DNA of 64,000 nucleotides from RPQJ01 sp963732375 (GTDB lineage Bacteria > Pseudomonadota > Gammaproteobacteria > Steroidobacterales > Steroidobacteraceae). Numbering within the stretch: position 1 is the stretch's first letter; every line of letters begins with the position of its first letter. Under the pieces are notes generated by a model, which worked only from the letters and a program-made list of their open reading frames with translations, did not search any database and was not told the origin of the DNA. A program made the position numbers and the translations under genes. Of this stretch, positions 24,556 to 32,595 are shown one piece after another. The stretch lies in assembly GCA_963732375.1 (NCBI GenBank), contig CAVSZE010000012.1, positions 310,001 to 374,000 on the forward strand, in the 5' to 3' direction.

Positions 24556-25536
24556 GTGACCGGGTCCAGCCTGCTCTCGCTCGACCAGCTCCAGGTCGTG
24601 TTCGACACGGAGCAGGGGCCCGTGCAGGCGGTGCGCGGTGTGTCGCTCGACGTGCACGGCGGTGAGTGCCTGGGCGTGGTTGGCGAGTCGGGATCTGGAA
24701 AGAGCCAACTGTTCCTTGCCTGCCTTGGCCTGCTCGCGGCCAACGGTCGTGCACTGGGCTCGGTCCGGCTGCAGGGCCGGGAACTCATCGGCGCGGGCGA
24801 GCGTAGCCTTGCAGCCGTGCGTGGCGCATTGGTCGGCATGGTGTCGCAGGACCCGATGAATGCACTAACGCCGCACATTCGAGTCGGCGAACAGCTGACC
24901 GAGTTCGTGCTGGACCGCGGCAGCATGGACCGACCCGAGGCGCGCGCTCGCGCGCTCGAGCTGATGCGCTCGGTTGGCATTGCCGATCCGGAACGGCGCT
25001 TCGACCAGTATCCCCACGAACTCTCCGGTGGGCAGCGCCAGCGGGTCGCAATCGCAATGGCGCTTATGCCGTGCCCGGCATTGCTGATCGCAGATGAACC
25101 GACCACGGCGCTCGACGTAACGGTACAGGCCCAGGTGCTCGACGTGCTGCGTCGTCTGCGCGGGCAGGGCTTCGGCATCGTGCTGATCACCCATGATCTC
25201 GGCGTGGTCGCGGGCATCGCCGATCGCATCGCGGTGATGTACGCGGGCGCTATCGTCGAGCTTGCCTCTACCGACGAACTTTTCGCGGCGCCGCGCCACC
25301 CGTACACCGCCGCGTTGATCGAGTCCGTCCCGCGACTCGATACGCGGCCGGGCGACAGCCTGCCTTACATCGAGGGACAGCCCCCGCGGCCCCAGGACCT
25401 GCTGCACGGCTGCCGGTTTGCACCGCGCTGTGCATTCGCGCGCGATCGCTGCCGGGAGACCGAGCCCCGCCTCGAATGGAGCGGCGGTCGGGCTGCGGCC
25501 TGCCACGCGCCGCTGCCGGGCGGGTGGCCGGCATGA
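24556..25536 (+). CDS. ABC transporter ATP-binding protein, OppD/DppD type
   Basis: ATPase subunit of the importer. From the GTG at 24556 the protein has 326 residues: Walker A GESGSGKS at 43-50, Q-loop MVSQDPMNALTP, signature LSGGQRQRVAIAM, Walker B LLIADEPTTALD and the H-loop LITHD. The C-terminal oligopeptide/dipeptide extension (HPYTAALIESVPRLD, then the cysteine-rich GCRFAPRCAFARDRC) identifies the Opp/Dpp group. An in-frame ATG 45 bases earlier lies inside the permease and yields an atypical N-terminus, so the GTG one base after the permease stop is preferred. Confidence 0.92.
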   Translation: MTGSSLLSLDQLQVVFDTEQGPVQAVRGVSLDVHGGECLGVVGESGSGKSQLFLACLGLLAANGRALGSVRLQGRELIGAGERSLAAVRGALVGMVSQDPMNALTPHIRVGEQLTEFVLDRGSMDRPEARARALELMRSVGIADPERRFDQYPHELSGGQRQRVAIAMALMPCPALLIADEPTTALDVTVQAQVLDVLRRLRGQGFGIVLITHDLGVVAGIADRIAVMYAGAIVELASTDELFAAPRHPYTAALIESVPRLDTRPGDSLPYIEGQPPRPQDLLHGCRFAPRCAFARDRCRETEPRLEWSGGRAAACHAPLPGGWPA

Positions 25537-26525
25537 GCGAACTGTTGCTCGAGGTCTGCGGCCTTCGCGTCGAATACGCGGGCAGAAGCTTGCTGCGATC
25601 GCGGCGCGAATCGGTGCACGCGCTCTGCGGCGTCGACCTGGAACTCGCCGAAGGCCGCTCACTCGGCGTCGTCGGCGAGTCAGGCTGTGGAAAATCGACG
25701 CTCGCCCGGGTCGTGCTGGGCCTGGTCGCGCCAAGCGCCGGAACCGTGCGGTGGCGCGGGTGGACCGTAGACACGTCGGCTCGGGAGCGGATGCGGCAGA
25801 TGCGCCGCGAGTTGCAGGTAGTGTTCCAGGATCCATTCGGCAGCCTGGATCCGCGCATGACGGCGGGCGCCAGCGTGGCGGAGGCGCTCGAAGCCCTCGA
25901 GGGCGTGTCCGATGCCGCGACGGCGCGAACGCGGGTCGCGGCAGCCTTCGAATCGGTCGGTCTCGACCGCGGGCTCGCGTCGCGGTACCCGCACGAGCTC
26001 TCCGGCGGTCAGTGCCAGAGGGTGGCTATTGCCAGGGCCACGATCGTGCATCCGAAGCTCCTCATCTGCGACGAGGCAGTGAGTGCACTCGACGTATCGA
26101 TCCAGGCTCAGATCGTCAACCTGCTCGCGGACCTCCAGAAACGACTGGGCATCGGCCTGCTGTTCATCAGCCACAATCTCGCCGTCGTACGGCACCTGTG
26201 CGATGAAGTCGTGGTTCTGTACCTCGGGCGTGTCGTCGAGCGCGGGCCGCGTGACGCGCTGTTCGCCGCGCCCCGCCATCCGTACACGCGCGCGCTGCTG
26301 GCCGCTGTCCCGGAGCCCGATCCTCGACTGGCGAAGCGCTCGTCCCCGGCAGAACCGGGCGGGGAGGGCTCGTCGTCCGCCGTGCCTTCGGCCGGTTGCG
26401 CATTCGCGCCGCGCTGCCCGCACGCGGTCGATGCGTGCTGGCAAAGGCAACCGTCGCTCGAGCCCGTGGGCGACGGTGCTGCGGTCGCCTGTCACCGGTG
26501 GAGGGAGCTGTCCGCGGATACCTGA
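25533..26525 (+). CDS. ABC transporter ATP-binding protein, OppF/DppF type
   Basis: Second ATPase subunit, 330 residues. Walker A is GESGCGKS at 48-55, the signature LSGGQCQRVAIARA, Walker B LLICDEAVSALD, and the C-terminal extension has HPYTRALLAAVPEPD plus cysteine-containing CAFAPRCPHAVDACW. The second signature residue set has Cys in place of the usual Arg (GGQCQRV). It overlaps the previous gene by ATGA. No periplasmic binding protein follows, so the importer either uses a distant one or serves an unusual substrate. Confidence 0.92.
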   Translation: MSELLLEVCGLRVEYAGRSLLRSRRESVHALCGVDLELAEGRSLGVVGESGCGKSTLARVVLGLVAPSAGTVRWRGWTVDTSARERMRQMRRELQVVFQDPFGSLDPRMTAGASVAEALEALEGVSDAATARTRVAAAFESVGLDRGLASRYPHELSGGQCQRVAIARATIVHPKLLICDEAVSALDVSIQAQIVNLLADLQKRLGIGLLFISHNLAVVRHLCDEVVVLYLGRVVERGPRDALFAAPRHPYTRALLAAVPEPDPRLAKRSSPAEPGGEGSSSAVPSAGCAFAPRCPHAVDACWQRQPSLEPVGDGAAVACHRWRELSADT

Positions 26526-26612
26526 ATGAGACTAGGTCTTTATCCGCCTTGCCGGCCTGCAGGCCGTGTGATTAGCTCCCCGGACCTGTACTGACCCGGG
26601 TTGCGGGCGAGC

Positions 26613-27329
26613 ATGAACATCGACATCGGACTGCTGTTCCTGACGGCCGCGTCCATCGGCTTCATCCACACGCTGCTGGGGCCCGACCACTACCTGCCGT
26701 TTGTCGCCATGTCGGCCGCGCGCAGCTGGACGCAGCGCAGGACGCTCTGGATAACCGCGCTCTGCGGGATGGGACACGTGCTCGGCTCGGTCGTCATCGG
26801 AATCGTCGGCATTGGTGTCGGTGTATCAATCTCTCACCTGCAATGGCTCGAGGGCATCCGGGGCGACGCCGCTGCCTGGCTGCTGGCCGGATTCGGGCTC
26901 GCGTACATGGTCTGGGGCTTGAAGAAGGCGTGGCGTTCACGACCGCACACACACGAGCACGCGCACGGGGACGGCACGCTGCATCGCCACGAGCACGGGC
27001 ACGAGGGCGGGCACCTGCACCCGCACGTGGACCCGGCCAAGGTGAAGAGCATCACGCCATGGGCATTGTTCGTGATTTTCGTGCTCGGTCCGTGTGAGCC
27101 GCTGATTCCACTTGTCATGTACCCGGCCTCGCAGCACAGCGCCTGGGGGCTTGTGGTGGTCGTGCTGGCATTCGGTGCGGTGACTGTCGCGACGATGCTC
27201 ACGGTCGTCTGGCTCGCTCTCAAGGGCATAGAACGCCTGCCGCTGGAGTCTGCCGAGCGCTATTCGCATGCGCTCGCCGGTGCGGCACTGTGCGCGTGTG
27301 GACTGGGCATCGTGTTCCTGGGCCTCTGA
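26613..27329 (+). CDS. NicO/UreH-like membrane protein with histidine-rich loop
   Basis: A 238-residue integral membrane protein with about six helices. The first helix carries HTLLGPDHYLPF, which resembles the H-x4-DH metal motif of nickel/cobalt exporters and UreH-like proteins. A central hydrophilic loop (about residues 110-145) has roughly 14 histidines, several as HEHAH and HRHEHGHEGGH, suggesting metal binding. A second conserved spot is LGPCEPLIPLVMYP in a later helix. The likely role is transition-metal transport or buffering; the substrate cannot be read from sequence. ATG 26613 is chosen over a TTG twelve bases earlier. The stop is directly followed by the next ATG. Confidence 0.7.
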   Translation: MNIDIGLLFLTAASIGFIHTLLGPDHYLPFVAMSAARSWTQRRTLWITALCGMGHVLGSVVIGIVGIGVGVSISHLQWLEGIRGDAAAWLLAGFGLAYMVWGLKKAWRSRPHTHEHAHGDGTLHRHEHGHEGGHLHPHVDPAKVKSITPWALFVIFVLGPCEPLIPLVMYPASQHSAWGLVVVVLAFGAVTVATMLTVVWLALKGIERLPLESAERYSHALAGAALCACGLGIVFLGL

Positions 27330-28556
27330 ATGGCAGGGCCTCTGGCCGGAATCCTGGTACTTGACCTGAGTCGTATCCTCGCGGGGCCCTGGGCCACACA
27401 GCTGCTGGCCGACTTCGGCGCAGAGGTGATCAAGGTCGAGCACCCGCGGGGCGGGGATGACACACGGTCGTGGGGACCGCCGTACCTGCGCGACGGCGAG
27501 GGCCGCGAAACGGCGGAATCGGCGTACTATCTTTCCACGAACCGCGGCAAGAGGTCCGTGGCCATCGACCTCGCTGAGCCTGAAGGCCAGCAGCTGGTGC
27601 GCGGACTCGCCGCCCAGGCGGACGTGCTGGTCGAGAATTTCAAGGTGGGTGGCCTGGCCCGCTACGGGCTTGCGTACCCGGACCTGCTGCCGTCCAACCC
27701 GCGCCTCATCTACCTGTCCATTTCTGCATTCGGGCAGGACGGGCCCGATGCGGCGGAACCGGGCTATGACGCGATGATCCAGGGCATGGGCGGGCTCATG
27801 AGCATCACCGGTGTGCCCGACGGTGAGCCGGGCGCGGGACCGCAGAAAGTCGGTGTCGCAGTGGCTGACCTGATGTGCGGGATGTACGCGGCATCCGGGA
27901 TCCTCGCGGCGCTGCACGAGCGGCACGCGTCCGGCCACGGGCAATACATCGACCTGTCGCTGCTCGATACGCAGGTCGCGTGGCTCGCGAATCAGAACCT
28001 GAACTACCTCGTGGGCGGCACTCCGCCGGTGCGACGCGGCACCGCGCACCCGAACATCGTGCCCTACCAGGCGTTTGCGACGGCCGATGGGCACCTGATG
28101 CTGGCCGTCGGCAACGATGCCCAGTTCGGCCGTTTCTGCGCAGCGATAGGCCAGCCGGCACTCGCCGCAGACCCGGCCTATGCGACCAACGGCGCCCGCG
28201 TGGCGAATCGTGGGACACTGGTGCCGGTGCTCGAGAGACTGCTGTGCTCGCGCAGCAGCGCTGAGTGGCTCACAGTGCTGAAGGCGGCGCAGGTACCCTG
28301 TGGACCGATCAACGACCTTGCGCAGGTGTTCGCCGAGCCCCAGGTGAAACACCGCGGCCTCAGGATCGACTTGCCGCATCCGACGGCTGGATCCGCGCCC
28401 GGGGTGCGCAATCCGGTATTGTTCGGGCGCACGCCGGTCGCGTACGACCGCGCTCCGCCACCGCTGGGGGCCGACACCGACGTAGTACTGGCCGAACGTC
28501 TGGGCCTGGGCGCCGAGAGGCTGGCCGGTCTGAGGGAGCGCGGGATCATCGCGTGA
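27330..28556 (+). CDS. Class III CoA-transferase (CaiB/BaiF family)
   Basis: Moves CoA between carboxylic acids through an aspartyl-CoA anhydride. The 408-residue protein has the family opening LAGILVLDLSRILAGPWATQLLADFGAEVIKVE, and the catalytic aspartate is D180 in VGVAVADLMCGMYAA. NRGKRSVAIDL and GHGQYIDLSLLD are also conserved. The substrate is not evident. The start codon abuts the stop of the membrane protein, so the two are probably co-transcribed although no functional link is obvious. Confidence 0.9.
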   Translation: MAGPLAGILVLDLSRILAGPWATQLLADFGAEVIKVEHPRGGDDTRSWGPPYLRDGEGRETAESAYYLSTNRGKRSVAIDLAEPEGQQLVRGLAAQADVLVENFKVGGLARYGLAYPDLLPSNPRLIYLSISAFGQDGPDAAEPGYDAMIQGMGGLMSITGVPDGEPGAGPQKVGVAVADLMCGMYAASGILAALHERHASGHGQYIDLSLLDTQVAWLANQNLNYLVGGTPPVRRGTAHPNIVPYQAFATADGHLMLAVGNDAQFGRFCAAIGQPALAADPAYATNGARVANRGTLVPVLERLLCSRSSAEWLTVLKAAQVPCGPINDLAQVFAEPQVKHRGLRIDLPHPTAGSAPGVRNPVLFGRTPVAYDRAPPPLGADTDVVLAERLGLGAERLAGLRERGIIA

Positions 28557-28623
28557 AGCGGGTCCTGTGCAGCCTGAAGCTGCCGGGCCATAATTGACGC
28601 ACCGCAACCAGCAAGGTTTGGCC

Positions 28624-29907
28624 ATGCCGATCCGCACCATCCGCCCGAGTCCCGGGCTCGCCAACGTGCGCTACGAGATTCGTGGCCGACTGGCCCGGCG
28701 CGCCCACGAAATGGAGCGTCTCGGCTACGACATCGTTTCGCTCAACATCGGCAATCCGGGTGCCTTCGGGTTCAGGACGCCCGAGACGATGCGGCTGGCC
28801 ATGATCGAGAACCTGCGCTCGGCTGAGGGCTACTGCCACCAGAAGGGCATCTTCCCGGCCCGCGAAGCCGTGGTAATGCAGCAGCAGGAAAGGGGTGTGC
28901 GTGGCGTCACCGCAGATGACGTGTTCATCGGCAACGGCGTGAGCGAGTTGATCGATCTCACGCTGCGCGCGCTGCTCGCGGCGGACGAGGAGGTGCTGGT
29001 TCCGAGCCCGGACTACCCGTTGTGGACAGCGGCCGTGAACCTGAACCGGGGTCGCGCCGTGCACTACCCCTGCCGGCCCGAGCGAGGCTTCGTTCCCGAC
29101 CCCGAGGAGATCGAGTCGCTGATCACGAAGCGCACGCGCGCCATCGTCGTGATCAATCCCAATAATCCCACTGGAGCCGTGTACCCGCGCGCGGTGCTCG
29201 AGGCCATTGCACGCATCGCGGAGAAGCATCACCTGGTCGTGCTGGCCGACGAGATCTACGACCAGATGACCTACGACGACGCCGAGTTCGTCCCGATGGC
29301 GACGCTGGTGCAGCAGACACTGTGTGGAACACTGTGCGGGCTCTCCAAGGTGTACCGTGCCTGCGGTTACCGTGTGGGCTGGGCAGTATTCTCGGGTGAC
29401 GTGGAGCATTCGCGCGAGTACCTCTCTGCGCTGGAGTTGTTGTCCTCGCTCCGCCTCTGCAGCAATGTGCCGGGTCAGTGGGCGGTGCAGACCGCGCTTG
29501 GGGGCTACCAGAGCATCAAGGAACTCGTGACCCCGGGCGGCCGCCTGTATGAATCGCGCAAGGCGATCGTTGATGCGGTCACGGCCAGTCGATTCCTGTA
29601 CCTGACGCCCCCCAGGGGCGCGATGTACGCATTCGTAGGGGTTCGCCTCGACAGCCTGCCGGGATTCGACGACCAGCAGTTCGCGTTGGACCTGCTCGAA
29701 CACAAGCACGTGCTGGTGGCCCCGGGATCGAGCTTCAACGTCCCGTACGGCAACCACTTCCGGATCACCAACCTGCCGGAGCCGCGGATGATCTCGGACG
29801 TCTTCGGACGCATGGAGGAACTGCTGGGCAACTACGCGGTTGGCGAGTCACCCGCGACCCGCCCCAATCCAGCCCTGCGAGTGGTTGAAGCCGCGGGTAA
29901 TGCTTGA
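28624..29907 (+). CDS. Alanine-type aminotransferase (AlaA/AlaT-like class I PLP enzyme)
   Basis: PLP-dependent aminotransferase of 427 residues, probably alanine + 2-oxoglutarate to pyruvate + glutamate. Conserved pieces are LNIGNPGAFGF, PSPDYPLW, INPNNPTGAVY, LADEIYDQM and the PLP lysine K242 in GLSKVYRACGYRVGW. RLCSNVPGQWAVQTALGGYQS matches the AlaA group. ATG 28624 gives the best N-terminus; a TTG 30 bases upstream is in frame. An AT-rich island follows the stop. Confidence 0.85.
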   Translation: MPIRTIRPSPGLANVRYEIRGRLARRAHEMERLGYDIVSLNIGNPGAFGFRTPETMRLAMIENLRSAEGYCHQKGIFPAREAVVMQQQERGVRGVTADDVFIGNGVSELIDLTLRALLAADEEVLVPSPDYPLWTAAVNLNRGRAVHYPCRPERGFVPDPEEIESLITKRTRAIVVINPNNPTGAVYPRAVLEAIARIAEKHHLVVLADEIYDQMTYDDAEFVPMATLVQQTLCGTLCGLSKVYRACGYRVGWAVFSGDVEHSREYLSALELLSSLRLCSNVPGQWAVQTALGGYQSIKELVTPGGRLYESRKAIVDAVTASRFLYLTPPRGAMYAFVGVRLDSLPGFDDQQFALDLLEHKHVLVAPGSSFNVPYGNHFRITNLPEPRMISDVFGRMEELLGNYAVGESPATRPNPALRVVEAAGNA

Positions 29908-29952
29908 AAAAAGATAAACAATATCTAGTAAGTTATTGTTATATAGATAATA
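29904..29952 (+). promoter_or_regulatory. AT-rich promoter island upstream of the AddB-like gene
   Basis: About 50 bases of mostly A and T interrupt GC-rich sequence directly before the GTG at 29953. TTGAAA (29904-29909) and TAGTAA (29926-29931) make a possible -35/-10 pair with 16-base spacing. An inverted repeat AACAATA (29917-29923) / TATTGTT (29934-29940) overlaps it and could be an operator. Confidence 0.45.
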
Positions 29953-32595
29953 GTGGATACAGATAGCCTGCGACCTGCGGTGACGACCGTCACGCCGACG
30001 CGGCGACTAGCCCACTGGCTCCGGCTGCGTTTCGATGAGTCCTGCCAGCGGCAGGGTCTCGAGGTCTGGCGAACGCCGGACGTGGTCGCATGGTCCGACC
30101 TGGTCCAGCGGATGTTCGAGGACGAGCGGCGAGCCGGACGGATGTCCGGCCGGTGGCTGCCCGACGGCGCCGCCCGCCTGGTCTGGGAGCGGACGGTGCT
30201 CGGCGATCCCGCAACTTCGAGCCTCGTCTCGCCCGGCCGGCTCGGCTGGGTGGCCCACCAGTCCTGGCGCCGCATGCACGCCTGGGAGATCCCGCAGGGC
30301 GCGCTCGGCACCGAAGACCGCCCGGAGTCGATCGCGTTCGCGCGCTGGGCCCGGGAATTCGCCGGTTGGCTGCGCAACAACGACTGGGTGGACGAGTCAC
30401 TGGCGACCGCCAGCCTGGGCGCGATCGCCCCGGCAACGCGCCTCGAGCTCGCGGGCTTTGACGAACTGGTGCCAGCGCAGCGCTCGCTGCTCGATCGCCT
30501 GCGACAGTCGGGCTGTGACGTCACGCAGCGACCGCCGGACGAGCGGCGCGGATCGGTGTCCTGGGTCGAGTGCCAGGATCGCGAGAGCGAACTCGACGTC
30601 GCCGCACGCTGGGCAGCCGCCCGGCTGGATCGCGAGCCGCAGGCGAGGATCGCGATCGTCGTTCCGGATCTTGCCGCCCGCCGCGACGAGGCGAGGAGGC
30701 GCGTCGAGCGCGTCCTCGTTCCCGCTGCCACGCTGGCACTCGGGCCCGCGCCGGAGTCGCGTGGCTTCGAACTCGCCGCGGCACGCGGGCTCTCGGCGCA
30801 ACCGGTCGTCGCGGCAGCACTCGAGTACATCGACGCCTTCTGCGGAGTCGTGGACCTCGCGGCCGCGAGCCGACTGCTGCTGAATCCATTTCTTGCAGCT
30901 ATCGGCGAAGCCGACGCACGGGCGAACCTCGACGCGCACATCCGCAGGTACGAGGGACCGGACCTGGGGCTCGTGGCACTCGCGCGACTGGCGGGCGAGA
31001 AGGACTGCCCCGGGCTCGAGCGTGCACTGCACTCGGGCCTTGCGCTTGCCGGGCAGTGGCCGCGTCGCGCGCTGCCCAGCCGCTGGTCGCAGATGTGGTT
31101 CCAGTTGCTTGCGACTGCGGATTGGCCGGGCGAAGGGCTCGACGGCGACGAGTACCAGGCGCGCCAGCGCTGCGACAGGCTGATTGCCGAATTCGGCGCG
31201 AATGACGACTGCATCGGGACCATGCATGCGGCCGAAGCCACCGCACTTCTTCGCGACCTTGCCGATGGCGTGTTGTTCGAGCCCCAGGAGCTTCGGGCGG
31301 GCCTGACCTTGGTCGATGCAGCGACTTGCGCGGGGATGAGCTTCGACGCGCTGTGGGTCTGCGGGCTCGATACGGCGCGCTGGCCCGCGCCGGCATTCCC
31401 CGATCCGTTCCTGCCCCGCGAGTGGCAGAAGTCACGGCAGATGCCGGGAGCCACGGCCGAGATCGCCGCGCTGGAGTCAAAACGGCTGTTTGCGCGGCTC
31501 AGCCGAAGCGCCGACGAAGTCATCATGAGCGTGCCGCGGTTTGATGCAGAGGCGCCGTTACTGCCGAGTGCGTTGCTGGCCGGCGTGCCTCGCGGCGAGC
31601 CACCGGATTGCTGGAATGCAGACTCCGCGGCAGTTGCGATCTTCGCGCTACGACCGGCGCTCGAGGAACAGGTCGACGGCACGATGCCGGTCGTCGGCCC
31701 GGACGAGTCCCAGCGCGGCGGCGCGAAACTGCTCGAGGTCCAGTCCGCGTGCCCGTTCCGTGCGCAGGCTGAGTTCAGGCTCGGCGCGCGTCCGCTCGAG
31801 GATCCGGAAATCGGCGTCGCCGCATCGGAGCGCGGCGAACTTGTCCACGGCGTGCTTGCCCGGTTGTGGCTCGAATTGCGCACACAGACGGCACTGCACG
31901 CGCTGCCGCGTGACGAGTTGCGCGCGATGATACAGGGGGCGGTCGAGGCCGAAGCCGCTCCCGCGCTGCGCTCTGCGCAGGGATTCATGCGACAGCTGCT
32001 CGCGATCGAGATCGAGTGGCTGCTGGCTAGGGTCGCCGACCTGCTCGCGATTGACGCGGTACGACGGTCGTTCGAGATCGAGTCGGTCGAGAAGGAGCAC
32101 TCGATCGTCATTGGAGGACTGACGCTGACACTGCGGGTCGACCGGATCGACCGGCTAGAGGACGGCAGCCTCGCGGTCATCGACTACAAGACGGGCGCAG
32201 ACGCGGACGCGGGAGCCTGGTTCGGCGAGCGGCCGCGGCTTCCCCAGATGCCGCTCTACGTCGAGGCCGTCGGCGCCGAGCGAGTGTCGGCCGTAGCGTT
32301 CGGACGCGTCCGCACCGGCGATACCGCCTACAGCGGCGTGGCCCGCGATTCCGCGGCATTCCCTGGTCTCGCCGCGCATGGGTCCAAAGGCTGGCCGGTC
32401 GAGCATTCGTCCTGGGATGATCTCATCTATTCCTGGCGCAGGCGCCTGACCGCAATCGCGCGCGAGCACACTTCAGGCGACGCGCGCCTTGCGCCGGATC
32501 CGGTGCGGGCATGCAGCTATTGCCAGTTGGGCATGCTGTGTCGCATCGGCGAAACCCGTCTCGGCGCCGCCACGCGGGAGTCGGGAGATGACTGA
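29953..32595 (+). CDS. AddB-like PD-(D/E)XK nuclease with Fe-S cysteine motif
   Basis: Probable DNA-repair exonuclease subunit of the AddB/RexB-like group often placed next to an AddA-like helicase. The 880-residue protein has an inactive helicase-like N-terminal part and a C-terminal PD-(D/E)XK nuclease with VIDYKTG (D744, K746). Four cysteines suited to an iron-sulfur staple are C600 (SACPFRAQ), C854, C857 and C863 (ACSYCQLGMLC), in the AddB-type arrangement of one distant and three clustered cysteines. GTG 29953 is the first good start after the AT-rich promoter. It overlaps the next gene by eight bases; the pair probably processes double-strand breaks. Confidence 0.85.
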   Translation: MDTDSLRPAVTTVTPTRRLAHWLRLRFDESCQRQGLEVWRTPDVVAWSDLVQRMFEDERRAGRMSGRWLPDGAARLVWERTVLGDPATSSLVSPGRLGWVAHQSWRRMHAWEIPQGALGTEDRPESIAFARWAREFAGWLRNNDWVDESLATASLGAIAPATRLELAGFDELVPAQRSLLDRLRQSGCDVTQRPPDERRGSVSWVECQDRESELDVAARWAAARLDREPQARIAIVVPDLAARRDEARRRVERVLVPAATLALGPAPESRGFELAAARGLSAQPVVAAALEYIDAFCGVVDLAAASRLLLNPFLAAIGEADARANLDAHIRRYEGPDLGLVALARLAGEKDCPGLERALHSGLALAGQWPRRALPSRWSQMWFQLLATADWPGEGLDGDEYQARQRCDRLIAEFGANDDCIGTMHAAEATALLRDLADGVLFEPQELRAGLTLVDAATCAGMSFDALWVCGLDTARWPAPAFPDPFLPREWQKSRQMPGATAEIAALESKRLFARLSRSADEVIMSVPRFDAEAPLLPSALLAGVPRGEPPDCWNADSAAVAIFALRPALEEQVDGTMPVVGPDESQRGGAKLLEVQSACPFRAQAEFRLGARPLEDPEIGVAASERGELVHGVLARLWLELRTQTALHALPRDELRAMIQGAVEAEAAPALRSAQGFMRQLLAIEIEWLLARVADLLAIDAVRRSFEIESVEKEHSIVIGGLTLTLRVDRIDRLEDGSLAVIDYKTGADADAGAWFGERPRLPQMPLYVEAVGAERVSAVAFGRVRTGDTAYSGVARDSAAFPGLAAHGSKGWPVEHSSWDDLIYSWRRRLTAIAREHTSGDARLAPDPVRACSYCQLGMLCRIGETRLGAATRESGDD

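Noticed and set aside
26554..26565. GGCCTGCAGGCC palindrome as terminator of the transporter operon
   Set aside because: Only a 12-base gapless palindrome with no loop or T-run; chance in GC-rich DNA is sufficient.
29925..32180. 751-codon Ser/Arg-rich minus-strand frame opposite the AddB-like gene
   Set aside because: Composition is typical of a GC-rich antisense frame and the sense gene has nuclease and Fe-S motifs.
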